A DNA stretch of 41,272 nt from Nemertoderma westbladi (lineage: Eukaryota > Xenacoelomorpha > Nemertodermatida > Nemertodermatidae), in assembly GCA_032718475.1 (NCBI GenBank), contig JAUCBJ010007393.1:1-41272 (forward strand). Reading direction: 5' to 3'. Positions 10,623 through 21,125 of the stretch are shown here, one piece after another (position 1 is the stretch's first letter; each line of letters starts with the position of its first letter). The notes beneath the pieces are model-generated. The model saw nothing but the letters and a program-made list of their open reading frames with translations. It ran no database searches and was not told the origin of the DNA. A program made the translations under genes and the position numbers.

Positions 10623-13376
10623 ATGTTGGCGACTCCCGCTTCGGCGGTTGAGTGGGTAGAGGAGGGACGGCGGGGGATGAACCTCCTGCTTGGACAGATG
10701 CAGGAGACTGTCCACCAGCTTAAGGGAACAGTAAGGGAAAGTAGGGCAGAATTGCAAGAAGTGCAGCAAAGTATCGCACTAGAACGCGATAAATTAGTCA
10801 ATATACAAAAGGGCATACCAATACCCCCTGTAACATTGTGTCAACCTGTTAGGTCTGAAGTATTACATGCGCAAGGTGTGGAGCCTACACGCATCTATAC
10901 TGCTAGTGAAGTAGAAACTCCTATAGCAAACCCTATTAAGGGTGATTATAGACCTGTTATTAATGATATTCCCTATAGACCTGATACTGATCCGAGAAAT
11001 TTATATACCGATAATTCGATATTAAATAACACCATGGCCCAAGAAAGCTTTACGCGTCAGATGGCTAGAACAGAAGCCCGCCAAGCGGTCAAAGTAGGAG
11101 AGATCGTCAAATTCAATGGAGACGAGATGAAATGGTTACCTTTCAACGAATATTACAAAGACAGCATACAGAACTCTGTGCTATCTAACGGAGAGAAACT
11201 TAGGTTCCTCATCAAGTGCTTGGAAGGACCTCCCAAGTTAATGGCGTTAAAGTTTATAGGACATCCAGAAGGATTAAGACAAGTTTGGGATACATTAAAC
11301 ATCAGGTATGGTAACAAGGATAACATAGCTAAGTATTTGTATGCAAAATTAGTAGCCCCTCGACACTTCCTTAGTAGCGGGATTATAGAGTTTTCTGATG
11401 AAATTCAGGAAATCTGTAGACAACTGGACTGGTTAGGTAAGTCTCATGAATATCAGAGTTCCATGGTTATTGCAGCCGTAGTCTCTACTTTACCAAAGGG
11501 TGGAGTATGTACACGCTGGGACAAGAAAGTGTTGTACATGAATGAACAACAACGACGAAGCCCTACCATGGCTGATCTCATGTCCTTCTTAGATAGTGAA
11601 GTTAAATTACAACTCATAAAGCAGTCCAGAGAGAAAACATCGGAAAATAAGGTAAGTGAGAAACCCGTTTCTAGGAGAAGGATAATAACAGTGTGTTATA
11701 CTGACGACGGCGAAAGCCAAGCTTCTCAAGAAGAGGACAGCGGGAAAGACACAGCAAAATCTTACTATGACAACAAGACCTATAAAGACGTAAGTAAATA
11801 TAAGTCTCGAACCAGTGACAGGAGAGAACAGGTAACAACAACTCCTCCTACGTCTCCTAAGAGAATTCACGGAAGAAAGCCCGAAGAAAGAACGAGAGTG
11901 CATCACGTTACCCAAGGTAAAGTGAGTAACATCAAACCAAAATGTGCGCTGTGCGACGGGCCCCACCGTTTTAGTGCGTGTGCTGAATTTCTAAAGAAAT
12001 CCCTTGTAGACAGACGTACAGTCCTGTGGAATAAGCGGTTATGCTATAATTGCCTCAGATCAGGACACCAACGGCGAACCTGTTACTCCGACGTAAAGTG
12101 TGCAAAGTGTGGCGCGAAACATCACATCTTGTTACACAGTGAGTTCGAACGAAACAACCCGAGTCAGGTAAGTGAGCCCGAACTACATGTCCAATTCAGT
12201 GATGTAAATGACACTGATCAAGAATCTGAGATGGAAGGATTCTATACTGACGAATTCTCCGACGCCAACGAATCCTGTTACCTAATCAATACCGCGGTGT
12301 ATCGAGCACTTACGTATGAAAAGGACACCGATAATGAGTTCCCCCCAACTGCCTTTGACAGACAACCATCTTGGAAACCTCCAACTTCCAACGTAGGAAT
12401 CAGAGAATTTCCTGTAGTGCAGGTAAGAGTTCACGGTCCCAACAAAAGTTACATAGTGAACGCCCTCCTTGACTCCGGCAGCACAGGAACATTCATCGAT
12501 CAAGAACTAGCCGAAGATATCTTTGCTGGACAACCCAAATTCCAAACTAAGTTGAATATGTCCGGAATTATGCAGGTTTGGAAATCTACCATAACGGCAG
12601 ATTACTATGTAGGTGCGTTGTCCACCCCCCAGGATAAATTAGGAGCACAAAGTATAAGGTCAGTAAAAATGGTGGCTATAAAGAACTTCGCTAATACCCA
12701 AGCAGACCTTTATAATTGGAACGAGGATGAGAGCATCCAACATCTTAAGATACCTCGATTCCAGACAGATTATCCTGGAGTGCAAATACTCATCGGCCAA
12801 AACGCGCATGAGGCGCTCGAGACATTGGAGAAACGGCCTGCTCAACCGCAGCCATTACAAACCTATGCGGTAAGAACTAGAGTAGGTTGGTACTTCACTG
12901 GCCCTTCCCGTAGAACTCTCAAAGAGAGATTACCTCAACAACAGGTATACCAAGTAAAGGAATGGGAAGTGGAGAGCAGTGATGTGGGCGATCCAACTGA
13001 GGGAACACCATACTCCTCAGATAATGACGATATTAACTCCAATATAGATCAATGGAGACATTGCCTTGGGACGATTAATCCAGCCGACATCGCTTCCAGA
13101 GGAGCAACTCCTCAAGAACGGATAGATACTCCAGGCTGGTTAGGTGGATCCGACTTCTTAAGTAAAGAAGAAGAAGAATGGCCTACTCATCTTACCACGG
13201 CGGAGGTTAGACAGGCCAAGGGAGCGGAGAAAGTAACACAACAACTCAATCGCCCAGCTAGTCGTTTATGTTTACTGGAAAGAGACCAAAAACTGTCCGG
13301 AAACTATGGAAGGCAAGATACTCTTCCTACGACCACTTCCCTAATCCGACAAATATCTAGGGACTCCATAACGTAA
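10623..13376 (+). CDS. BEL/Pao Gag-protease polyprotein lacking RT and integrase
   Basis: The open frame runs from about 10590; the first ATG is at 10623. Counting residues from 10590, a coiled coil (about 15-75) is followed by a DUF1759-type Gag region at about 175-300 (MKWLPFNEYYKDSI, GPPKLMALKFIG). Next come three zinc-binding motifs: C-x2-C-x3-H-x4-C from residue 452, a CCHC knuckle CYNCLRSGHQRRTC from residue 485, and CAKCGAKHH. A retroviral-type aspartic protease has DSGSTGTFID with catalytic D628, then LIGQNAHE. Shortly after the protease the frame jumps to WRHCLGTINPADIASRG (about 822), which in BEL polyproteins lies at the end of RNase H, and then to a short tail (RLCLLE). RT, most of RNase H and the integrase are missing, yet the frame is open. 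It cannot copy itself, but Gag and protease may still be made. Whether it is expressed is unknown. Confidence 0.8.
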   Translation: MLATPASAVEWVEEGRRGMNLLLGQMQETVHQLKGTVRESRAELQEVQQSIALERDKLVNIQKGIPIPPVTLCQPVRSEVLHAQGVEPTRIYTASEVETPIANPIKGDYRPVINDIPYRPDTDPRNLYTDNSILNNTMAQESFTRQMARTEARQAVKVGEIVKFNGDEMKWLPFNEYYKDSIQNSVLSNGEKLRFLIKCLEGPPKLMALKFIGHPEGLRQVWDTLNIRYGNKDNIAKYLYAKLVAPRHFLSSGIIEFSDEIQEICRQLDWLGKSHEYQSSMVIAAVVSTLPKGGVCTRWDKKVLYMNEQQRRSPTMADLMSFLDSEVKLQLIKQSREKTSENKVSEKPVSRRRIITVCYTDDGESQASQEEDSGKDTAKSYYDNKTYKDVSKYKSRTSDRREQVTTTPPTSPKRIHGRKPEERTRVHHVTQGKVSNIKPKCALCDGPHRFSACAEFLKKSLVDRRTVLWNKRLCYNCLRSGHQRRTCYSDVKCAKCGAKHHILLHSEFERNNPSQVSEPELHVQFSDVNDTDQESEMEGFYTDEFSDANESCYLINTAVYRALTYEKDTDNEFPPTAFDRQPSWKPPTSNVGIREFPVVQVRVHGPNKSYIVNALLDSGSTGTFIDQELAEDIFAGQPKFQTKLNMSGIMQVWKSTITADYYVGALSTPQDKLGAQSIRSVKMVAIKNFANTQADLYNWNEDESIQHLKIPRFQTDYPGVQILIGQNAHEALETLEKRPAQPQPLQTYAVRTRVGWYFTGPSRRTLKERLPQQQVYQVKEWEVESSDVGDPTEGTPYSSDNDDINSNIDQWRHCLGTINPADIASRGATPQERIDTPGWLGGSDFLSKEEEEWPTHLTTAEVRQAKGAEKVTQQLNRPASRLCLLERDQKLSGNYGRQDTLPTTTSLIRQISRDSIT

Positions 13377-15005
13377 TAACATATGGAGTGGGCGTGTGAC
13401 TATATCATTTTATATTTGTTTTTATTTTATATTTATGTATGTATTATTATGTAATTTTATTATAATCGTTTTATTTAATTTTAATTAGTAGAATGTTATT
13501 TTTAGTGATTATTTAGTAGATTAGTGCAATATATTAGTGTTTATTACATACGTAATTACTTATAATATATTTAGTGCGACGGCGAGAAAACAATTATTTT
13601 TCTCTTTCCTTACTGTCCGTATCATATTATAAATACGTGACTACAGTAAGATGAAATATCCGTACTTCTTAAAGTACAATAAAGCCACTACTATATTCAA
13701 GTATTATTGGTAGGCAGAGTATTAGGAATGCAAAGTTCAGATTCTCGTGTCTCGGCTAAACCAAGCTCTGGGTAGACCTTGGAAACGACTTGCCTCTTCA
13801 CACTGACATTGCTTCGTGCGATATTGCTCTTCTACCTTATATTAAATAATACATATAGTAGCGTGATGTCCATATAACAGTAGCGTAAAACGCAAATAAA
13901 TCTGTTAAACTTTTGACCATCTGTAATTCTAGTCGATTAAGATATCGCGGCACCCACCGATATACTTGAAAGACAAATTCTAGAATCAGTGGTTAACGTC
14001 CCCAGACAAGCTCTGGAATAAATCGGTGCCCATCTTAAATATTAATTTAATATTTATTAAAATCTGTAAAATTCAGATCCGTTAACAATTCTAGTCGATT
14101 AAGATATCGTAGCACTTACCGATACTCTTAAAAGACAAATTTCATAGAATTAAGGATCCTATGTCCCCAGACCTGCTCTGGAATCAAATTGTGTCAATTT
14201 TAACATCAAATAATAAAATTCACGGGAATAAATTTAAATTCATACATTAAATGAATTTCATAAATTCTCATTTTGTACAATTTATAACATTCCCAAAATT
14301 CCATTAATTAATAGATCATGGGAGCGGAGATTCATCCTATTGAGTGTATTAAAGTGCGAGAATCTCCCACATATAGTCAATAGCCGATAAAATTAATAAA
14401 ATCATACATAAAGAGGATATTGACAATTAAAGAATTATTATTAAATAGCATCCCAGATCTGTATGCATGAGAATTACCCTAATTCTACCGCTAGCATTCC
14501 ATAATGTCACCATAGCAACACCCACGCTAGAATTAGAAGCAAGTTAAGAGAACAATAGAAAGCTTGTCACATTGCATAGCATAGAGAATACATAGCACAC
14601 TGTTAGTATCCAAAGATACACAGTAATAACGTGACATTCTGGAAGGCACTGACTAACGGACAAATGGCCTGTATGTGTACAATTGGTGACAGTTGTGTGG
14701 AATTTGTGCGTTTGTAGGTGAATGTTACTGCTAAGGTGTGTTTACAGTAGCTAGTCGCAATTGTGAAAGTAGCCCAACTCTCCTATAGAAAGAACCTAAA
14801 GTGGATTCAAGCCTTTGGGACGGACAGTGGAGTGACTTGTGCCGGTTATCGTTGTCGTGATGTTGCTACATGTTGGCGTAAACTCCTCGACGACGGTACA
14901 TCGGCGCTGAGAATCCCACTGTCCTTGGGCAAAGAAAGGTAGGCAGCGACGCCTGCTCGCCTAAATATAAACTCATTTCGATATTAATGAACTCAGATAG
15001 CAGAT
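13377..15005. other. Non-coding stretch after BEL, possible 3' LTR
   Basis: A purine-rich ATATGGAGTGGGCG precedes TGTGACTATATC at about 13395, which would fit a polypurine tract and LTR start. AATAAA at 13678-13683 could be its polyadenylation signal. No matching 5' LTR was found, so this is tentative. A ~160-bp direct repeat lies at 13905-14200. The last ~350 bases lead into ORF A of long-TIR copy II and include a TATA-like AAATATAAAC about 40 bases before its ATG. No ORF is supported. Confidence 0.4.
13905..14200. repeat. ~162-bp direct tandem repeat (two units)
   Basis: AATTCTAGTCGATTAAGATA occurs at 13925 and 14087, 162 bp apart. Each unit continues with similar ACCGAT, AAAGACAAATT and GTCCCCAGAC..GCTCTGGAAT segments. 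Function unknown; it may be an internal repeat of the putative BEL LTR or leader. Confidence 0.75.
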
Positions 15006-15404
15006 ATGACGGAGTTGATAGAAGATGATCTTGGTATCAGGGAGCGATATACTCTACCTTTACAAGCATTTGTGGATAGCTTGATACGCGGTGAAACCGA
15101 TCCAACCATTACGGAAGACGATGGTCGTTATATCGAACCGCCGATGTCCCAAGAGCAACTTACGCGTGAATTGGACTATCGAAAATTCACCGCTCGCTAT
15201 ACGCATCGTAATAGTGCGTATATGGACTTCCTAACTACCAGCCATCCTATCGATTTACATGATACGGACGATGTAGACACCGAAAGGGAAATGGTTCTAT
15301 TTAAATATCATACCCAGCGGAGTCGTAACGATAAACCGAGAATAGGTCACGAAAATTCTATTCGTAACAGACTGGGAAGACGAACCAATATGCCTAGAAT
15401 CTGA
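15006..15404 (+). pseudogene. Long-TIR ORF A, fused to out-of-frame ORF B sequence
   Basis: A 132-codon ORF beginning MTELIEDDLGIRERY. It is acidic and hydrophilic with no signal peptide, membrane segment or recognised domain. From HPIDLHDTDDVD to ENSIRN it matches the partial ORF at the window end (41107-41272, minus strand) nearly residue for residue. Past that point copy III continues to its own stop, whereas here the DNA jumps at about 15372-15376 into ORF B. The last nine residues are therefore ORF B DNA read in the wrong frame. A TATA-like box about 40 bases upstream and the ATG after AGCAGAT make 15006 a plausible start. Function unknown. Confidence 0.7.
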
Positions 15405-16454
15405 GGAGATTCAGCCTATCGCGCCCGGAACAGCGACAACGATTACATCCTAGAATGGTATCAAGGTCCACAGTGTCTCACTGCGTACGATTATCGCCAT
15501 GCCAACTATGTTTCTCAGCAACGTTGTCGGTTATGCGCATCGAGAGACCATGTTACGCCCATGGACACAAACGTCCGCTGTTCCTATTTCCACGAACAAC
15601 CGGCGATGGAAATTTATTGCGCGTATTGCAGATTTAATAATTTGCACATTTTTGCGGTTTGCCCTCAATTTATGACTCAATGTCACCATTGTCAACTAAA
15701 GGGACACGCCAGTTTCGATTGCCCTTTTAATCACGATTTGGAAAGCGTAGATGAAATGATCACACTACGTTACATTAGAGCTTGGGAAGCGAACGCTGAT
15801 TTACATTGTGATTCGCGCCATCGCTATTATCCCGGACGCGCTTACGAAGGAGTTTATGCGTTCCATCCTTATCTATTCGCTTCTGTCGAACAGAAATCAC
15901 GCATATCAAGTTACGAACTACTGAAGCGCGTCGGAGAATGTATTTCAACCAAGTTCGTACGTAAATTTCTCAGGAGTGTTAATCCTAGCGACCTTCATTC
16001 CTATAGCTTAATCAATTATATCCGTCAGGACCCGGACTATGGAGGCTTATTTGTTAACTCACACCCCGAGTTACAGGAAGTATATCGGCGGCCTTACGAA
16101 TACCGAGCCCTCGAACGCGAGTTGGAAAGAACCATTAAACCCCGGAGGTTTCTGACTGCCTATGGTCCACCCAAGGCTCTCGTTCAGACCACTCGTAAAG
16201 GACCCGTAAGAGCGGCTGTCTTGAAACGAGCTCTCAAAGCCATTAGACCCCTCTCCCCTGACGTCGATGTCAATCAACCCGGTACTTCGACTGGCGGATA
16301 CACCGACCATAATCCTACACCCTCTGATGCAATCATATTGCACCCTTCACCCCGGAGTTATAGCCCTCCTTGTAAAGTGGCTCGCCCCAAAGAGAAAAGG
16401 ACTCTGGCTAGCTTTAAAAAACTGCGTAAACGCCGTCCGCGCAAGAAAGACTAA
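15376..16454 (+). pseudogene. Long-TIR ORF B, 5'-deleted and frameshifted
   Basis: Corresponds to residues ~233-591 of the intact ORF B at 38498-40273. A one-base deletion near 15421 breaks the frame; after it the frame is open to 16454, with the first ATG at 15561 (297 codons). The zinc motifs are kept: CRLCASRDH, CAYCRFNN with a following C, and the CCHC knuckle CHHCQLKGHASFDC. The lysine/arginine-rich tail ending KRRPRKKD is also kept. Protein similarity to copy III is high but clearly below identity, so the two copies belong to different subfamilies although the DNA breaks are few. Not expected to give the full product. Confidence 0.8.
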
Positions 16455-16532
16455 CTGTTTAGAGTATTTACGTATATTAGAAACTGTGATTTTGTATATT
16501 TTATAGACTCAAATCCCATTTTCTGGGAGCGG

Positions 16533-17803
16533 TGTAAAAGCTTCTGTGGGATATAACTGGCCCCTTTGCTTCGCAATCCAGTTTCCCCCCCAGGCGCTGG
16601 AATACTCTAAAAGGTTCTCTAACTGTATATATATTCCCCTCGCCCGCAAGGTACCGTTATAGGTGTTTTAACGGACATAAAAGTCATTCTGCTATATACG
16701 TGTTTTGGCGGACATGGTAAGGCAAAAAACCTACAATGCACCAAATACCTTTCACAGCTTAGCCGTGATGATTCATATTACGACATCTAACAGCTGGTTG
16801 CTGACATGGAAACAGCCATTGGACGCATGGTTCTTTGTTTGGCTTGAGCCAATCAGAGCGATTTTTCCTGTCGACGTGTAGCTTTTCGGCCGATCATAAG
16901 GAGAGTGTTCAGTCTTACTGTTTTTACTTGATACTTTGTTGTTATTGCTGTCTAAGCCAGAAACACCGGCTCTAGAGTTAATTCTTTTCATACTTTAGAA
17001 GAAACATTAGTAGGCTTAAGATTATAGAGCGTATAACTGTTATCGGTCCATATCAGTGCATATCGCTGTACATATCTGTTCATATCATATCTTAACCTAC
17101 CGTCTTAATGTTTTTACTGTTGTCATATCTTATATCAGTGGATTGAATATTATTTGGAGAACATTTATAAAGAACCCAAATTTCCCAATTTTCTTGATAC
17201 ACTACAGGTTAGAGAGGCGGGTTATATATATAGCGATTGCGACTTATATTATTGTGGTGTGTATTGAATTTAATGCTATTTGATAAGCCCTACATGAGTC
17301 CGTTGCTATTCTCTTTATATATGATAAAATTCATTGACGGTCGGCAAATTAGTGAGCAGTATTGTGCGTTACCGGTAGTGTGCATGATTGTGGCTGATAA
17401 CTAAGCATTTCCTAAAGAATGCGCCTCATACGTGAATCATAAGCCTTACCGACTTACCGTTGTGATTAGTATAAGTCATATCTCTGTTTACTTAGATAGA
17501 GCGCCACGTCCTAAAAGGAACTGTTAATATTTCCCGAAAGTGAATAATATTAGTCAGAAATTAATTATTAACGATCAATCGAATAATACAATACCGTAAG
17601 CTTCACTGCAATAATAATCTAAGCCGACAGAATCCAGCCTCCCGGGATTATCCAGCGGGTGAATGGACGCGCACTAGGCTGGCTTCTGCTAATGTTGTGT
17701 TTATTGGTATTAAATATTTGTCATCTTCTAAAGTATATTTATAAATCAAAAGACATATAAATTTTGGCAGGTTAAACTGCTAAAGGTCTTCAAAAGCGCG
17801 TAC
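16533..17803. repeat. Right terminal arm of long-TIR copy II
   Basis: About 1.27 kb almost identical to 1170-2430 (offset 15363, then 15373 after a ~10-base insertion near 17360). Landmarks from inside to outside are: TGTAAAAGCTT, GTTTTAACGGACATAAAA motifs, CAATCAGAGCG, AGTTCC/GGACGTGGCGC in inverse orientation, and the GGCAGGTTAAACTGC terminus. The two small ORFs repeated in both arms (72 and 75 codons) have no codon or domain support and are read as chance ORFs in a conserved terminal repeat. Confidence 0.85.
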
Positions 17804-17805
17804 AA

Positions 17806-17973
17806 ATTGCTTGTTATGTCCGCTAAAGTACACATACAGAAAAAATGGCTTTTTATGTCCACTAAAACACCTACACAGTAAGAAAACGGCTTTTTATGTC
17901 CGCTAAAACACCTACAGGGTAAGTACTTTGCGGGAAAAATGACTAGCTAGATCCGCAAAAGCCTTTACAATTG
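17806..17973. repeat. Orphan inner module of a long-TIR left arm
   Basis: Directly beyond the right end of copy II lie units of TTTTTATGTCCGCTAAAACACC ending with GCAAAAGCCTTTACA. The same order and orientation is found at 38263-38425, between the left arm and the gene of copy III. It is therefore an internal piece of a left end, placed outside a right end, and suggests that another, mostly lost, element was adjacent. Confidence 0.6.
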
Positions 17974-18035
17974 TACAGGCAATCAAAGTTGAAAATTGTG
18001 TACGAATGTCCCGTACTTTACTTTGGAATGAGCCA

Positions 18036-19155
18036 GCTAGTGTTTTTTTGGTAGCTAGTGTTTTTTTGGTAGCTAGTGTTTTTTGAATAGCTAGTGTTTT
18101 TTTGGTATCTAGTGTTCTTTTGGTAGCTAGTGTTTTTTTGGTAGCTAGTGTTTTTTTGGTAGCTAGTTTTTTTTGGTAGCTAGTGTTTTTTTGGTAGCTA
18201 GTGTATTTTTGGTAGCTAGTGTTTTTTTGGTAGCTAGTGTTTTTTTGGTAGCTAGTGTTTTTTTGGTAGCTAGTGTTTTTTTGGTAGCTAGTGTTTTTTT
18301 GGTAGAGAGCTAGTGTTTTTTTGGTAGCTAGTGTTTTTTTGTAGCTAGTGTTTTTTTGGTAGCTAGTGTTTTTTTGGTAGCTAGTGTTTTTTTGGTAGCT
18401 AGTGTTTTTTTGGTAGCTAGTGTTTTTTTGGTAGCTAGTGTTTTTTTGGTAGCTAGTGTTTTTTTTGGTAGCTAGTGTTTTTGGGATAGCTAGTGTTTTT
18501 TTGGTAGCTAGTTTTTTTGGTAGCTAGTGTTTTTTTGGTAGCTAGTGTTTTTTTGGTAGCAGTGTTTTTTTGGTAGCTAGTGTTTTTTTGGTAGCTAGTG
18601 TTTTTTTGGTAGCTAGTGTTTTTTTGGTAGCTAGTGTTTTTTTGGTAGCTAGTGTTTTTTTGGTAGAGAGCTAGTGTTTTTTTGGTAGCTAGTGTTTTTT
18701 TGTAGCTAGTGTTTTTTTGGTAGCTAGTGTTTTTTTGGTAGCTAGTGTTTTTTTGGTAGCTAGTGTTTTTTTGGTAGCTAGTGTTTTTTTTGGTAGCTAG
18801 TGTTTTTTTGGTAGCTAGTGTTTTTGGGATAGCTAGTGTTTTTTTGGTAGCTAGTGTTTTTTTGGTAGCTAGTGTTTTTTTGGTAGCTAGTGTTTTTTTG
18901 GTAGCTAGTGTTTTTGGGATAGCTAGTGTTTTTTTGGTAGCTAGTGTTATTTGGTGCGCTCGTCGAGTTCTCCGTGGTAGAGCTGATTTTCACTTCTAAT
19001 GAATACCTAAAACCATTTCAATAAACAATAAACAATAAGTGTTCTTTTGGTAGCTAGTGTTTTTTTGGTAGCTAGTGTTTTTTTGGCAGCTAGTATTTTT
19101 TTGGTAGCTAGTGTTTTTTTGGTAGCTAGTATTTTTTTGGTAGCTAGTGTTTTAA
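18036..19155. repeat. 18-bp T-rich minisatellite, ~51 + ~7 units
   Basis: Unit GCTAGTGTTTTTTTGGTA repeated from 18036 to about 18950, then again from about 19037 to 19155 after an 80-bp unrelated spacer. Variants include GGGATAG for TTGGTAG and a GGTAGAGAGC insertion. That insertion recurs at 18301 and 18662, showing a higher-order period of about 361 bp (20 units). Because 18 is a multiple of 3 the array is open in some frames on both strands (for example Val-Phe-Leu-Val-Ala-Ser), but I do not regard it as coding. Confidence 0.95.
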
Positions 19156-19549
19156 TTTTGATCATTTTTTAAAAATATTAATTCGCCTTCTATTCTGTAT
19201 GTATTAATAATTTTAGAGTTTCATTTTTAAACAATTCTATGTAATTTTTTTAAATATATGTTAATGTTAATGTAAGTAGAGAACATTGCTAACTTACTTT
19301 TTAAGAAAGTATCGCATTACACCATGCCCTGGAATATAGTGTCGTTATTCAGGTACCAGACACCCCCCCCCCCCCCAAATTTTTCTACAAATCTTAATGA
19401 GATTGCATGAAATTTGAAACAGAGTTAGTTTCACCTCCCTCCTCCTTAGTGGGTGAGCCAGAATTTTTATTTTTGCTTTCAATATTTATCTACAGGCGTT
19501 TAAAAAAAGTGTCTCCGTCGATATTGTACAACTTACACCGCAGTTATTC
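19156..19549. other. Unassigned AT-rich spacer with poly-C run
   Basis: No ORF or known element is recognised. A run of about 14 C occurs near 19362. Confidence 0.5.
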
Positions 19550-19553
19550 TTAA

Positions 19554-21125
19554 CCCTATTAATCCCGGGGGGGGGGTCAATATGACCCCCTCCCCCGTGG
19601 TTTTTTTATTATAATTCTGAAACAAACGCAGTTGGGAATCTGAAATTTTCTGACTTTTCCTAAAAATCTATTGTCTTCCTAGTAGTGAAAACCGTTTTCA
19701 AAAATATTGGGTACTTTTCGAGTTATAGCACCATTTTTTAACCCTACTTTTGGCACTTTTTTGAGACGTTTTTTGAAAATTGCATTTCATTAAATATGAA
19801 TTGTAACATCTCTATTTTTGATTTACACCGGTTTTTTCGTGTTAGAAATTGGATGGAATTCATATAAATTGGATTTGGAAATTTCAAACTTGTTTTTTTC
19901 GGTGGGTGCCAAATTTTGGTGCCAGCACCAAATTTTGAAATATGTCAATTTTGTAAATTGATTGTTTGAAACTTGTTTTTTACGCAATTGGGGTTTTTTG
20001 GGGTTCTGGATTCGATGAAATATATACGAGTTGCACCAAGCGTATCAAACTTGTATTTTTCGGTGCTGTGTGCAAATTTTGGTGCGAGCACGAAATTTTG
20101 AAAATCCGTTCAATAGATAAAATTGCTTGTGACAATTTATTTCTTGCGTTTTAGAGGTTTATGGCTGTTCTGAATTCAATGGAAAATATAATTATCGAAC
20201 TAGACATTCAAACTTGTATTTTTCGGATGTGGGTGCAAAATGTGGTGCTAGCACCAAATTTTGAAAACCATCAAATATATCAATTGATTGTGTCACCTTG
20301 TTTCTTGCGTTATACGGGTTTGTGATGGTTCTGAATTCAATGGAATCAGTAAAAATTCCATAAGAGTTCTCAAACTTGTATTTTTCGCCGGTGGGTGAAA
20401 ATTATTGTGCCAGCACCAAATTTTGGAAAATATGCAAATTGATAAGTAGATAGTATCACCTTGTTTCTTGCGTTATACGGGTTTATGAGGGTCCTGAATC
20501 CGATGGAATCAATAAAAACAGTACTGGACATCGCAAACTTGTACTTTTTTGTGATGGGTACGAAATTTGGTGCTAGCACCAAAATTTGCCAAATTTCGCC
20601 GAAAAATACAAGTAGCAATGATCTGGCATATTAGAAATGTATTCCATTAGAATCAGCGCCCTCGAAAACCTGAAAATGTGAATTTATAGCATCGTATAAG
20701 TGAATTAAAAATTTTGTGTTCTAACTGAAATGTGCTGGTTACTTGTTTTTTTATTTTTTTCCTACGCAGAGAGGACTAAACAGCCATTTATGGTAATCAT
20801 ATCATTTTTAAATATTTTCCAATGTATTTTGCACCCCAGAAAACCTGTATTGAAAAACAATTAGCCGAAAATGTAACTTTCAAATTTTGCTGAAAATTGT
20901 GCACTACTTGTAATTTTGGTGCTGCAATATAACCACCACAGTACATTTTTTCGAAATTTTTTTTTTCGGTCGGATCCAGACAAGTGACACCTACGTACAA
21001 ACAAAAAATCAGACGTTTTCGTAAATATTTGTAGATTTTAGAGGGGGGGGGGGGGGTCAATATGACCCCCCCCCCCCCCCCCCCCCGGTATTTGTACAAT
21101 ATTTTATAGCCCGGTACTAATAGGG
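19554..21125. mobile_element. Non-autonomous piggyBac-like element with TTAA target sites
   Basis: It is flanked by TTAA on both sides (19550-19553 and 21126-21129). The ends are inverted repeats, CCCTATTAAT on the left and ACTAATAGGG on the right (one mismatch). Close to each end lies a G-run followed by TCAATATGA and a C-run, forming a GGGGTCA/TGACCCC hairpin with a 3-base loop. TTAA duplication, CCC/GGG ends and GGTCAATATGACC hairpins are typical of piggyBac MITEs. No transposase is present; the interior is mostly a 162-bp tandem repeat. The G and C runs (up to about 22 C) may be unreliable in length. Confidence 0.82.
19880..20640. repeat. ~162-bp tandem repeat inside the piggyBac-like element, 5 units
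   Basis: CAAACTTG starts at 19885, 20046, 20209, 20371 and 20534 (spacing 161-163 bp). Each unit carries a hairpin-like AATTTTGGTGCNAGCACCAAATTTT and, later, TTGTTTCTTGCGTTATACGGG in the better copies. Confidence 0.85.

Larger units (their letters stand above)
14950..17803 (+). mobile_element. Long-TIR element copy II, internally deleted
   Basis: It contains ORF A (15006 onward), the C-terminal 60% of ORF B, a short spacer and the right terminal arm ending in GCGCGTAC at 17803. Gene order and orientation relative to the arm match copy III on the other strand: both genes are read towards the terminus. Compared with copy III about 1.56 kb is missing between ORF A and ORF B residue ~233. The left limit is not defined: no left arm is seen upstream, so this copy is truncated or interrupted between the BEL element and 15006. 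Confidence 0.75.

Noticed and set aside
16533-17973. Possible invertible segment between AAAAGCTT-type inverted repeats in copy II
   Set aside because: After reverse-complementing copy III, the GTGTTTTAGCGGACATAAAA modules read in the same direction after the gene in both copies. The arms are collinear, and the module beyond 17803 is extra rather than flipped.
18778-18999. 71- and 72-codon ORFs on both strands (repeating VFLVAS and QKNTSY)
   Set aside because: Pure translation of the 18-bp minisatellite, open in several frames only because 18 is a multiple of three.
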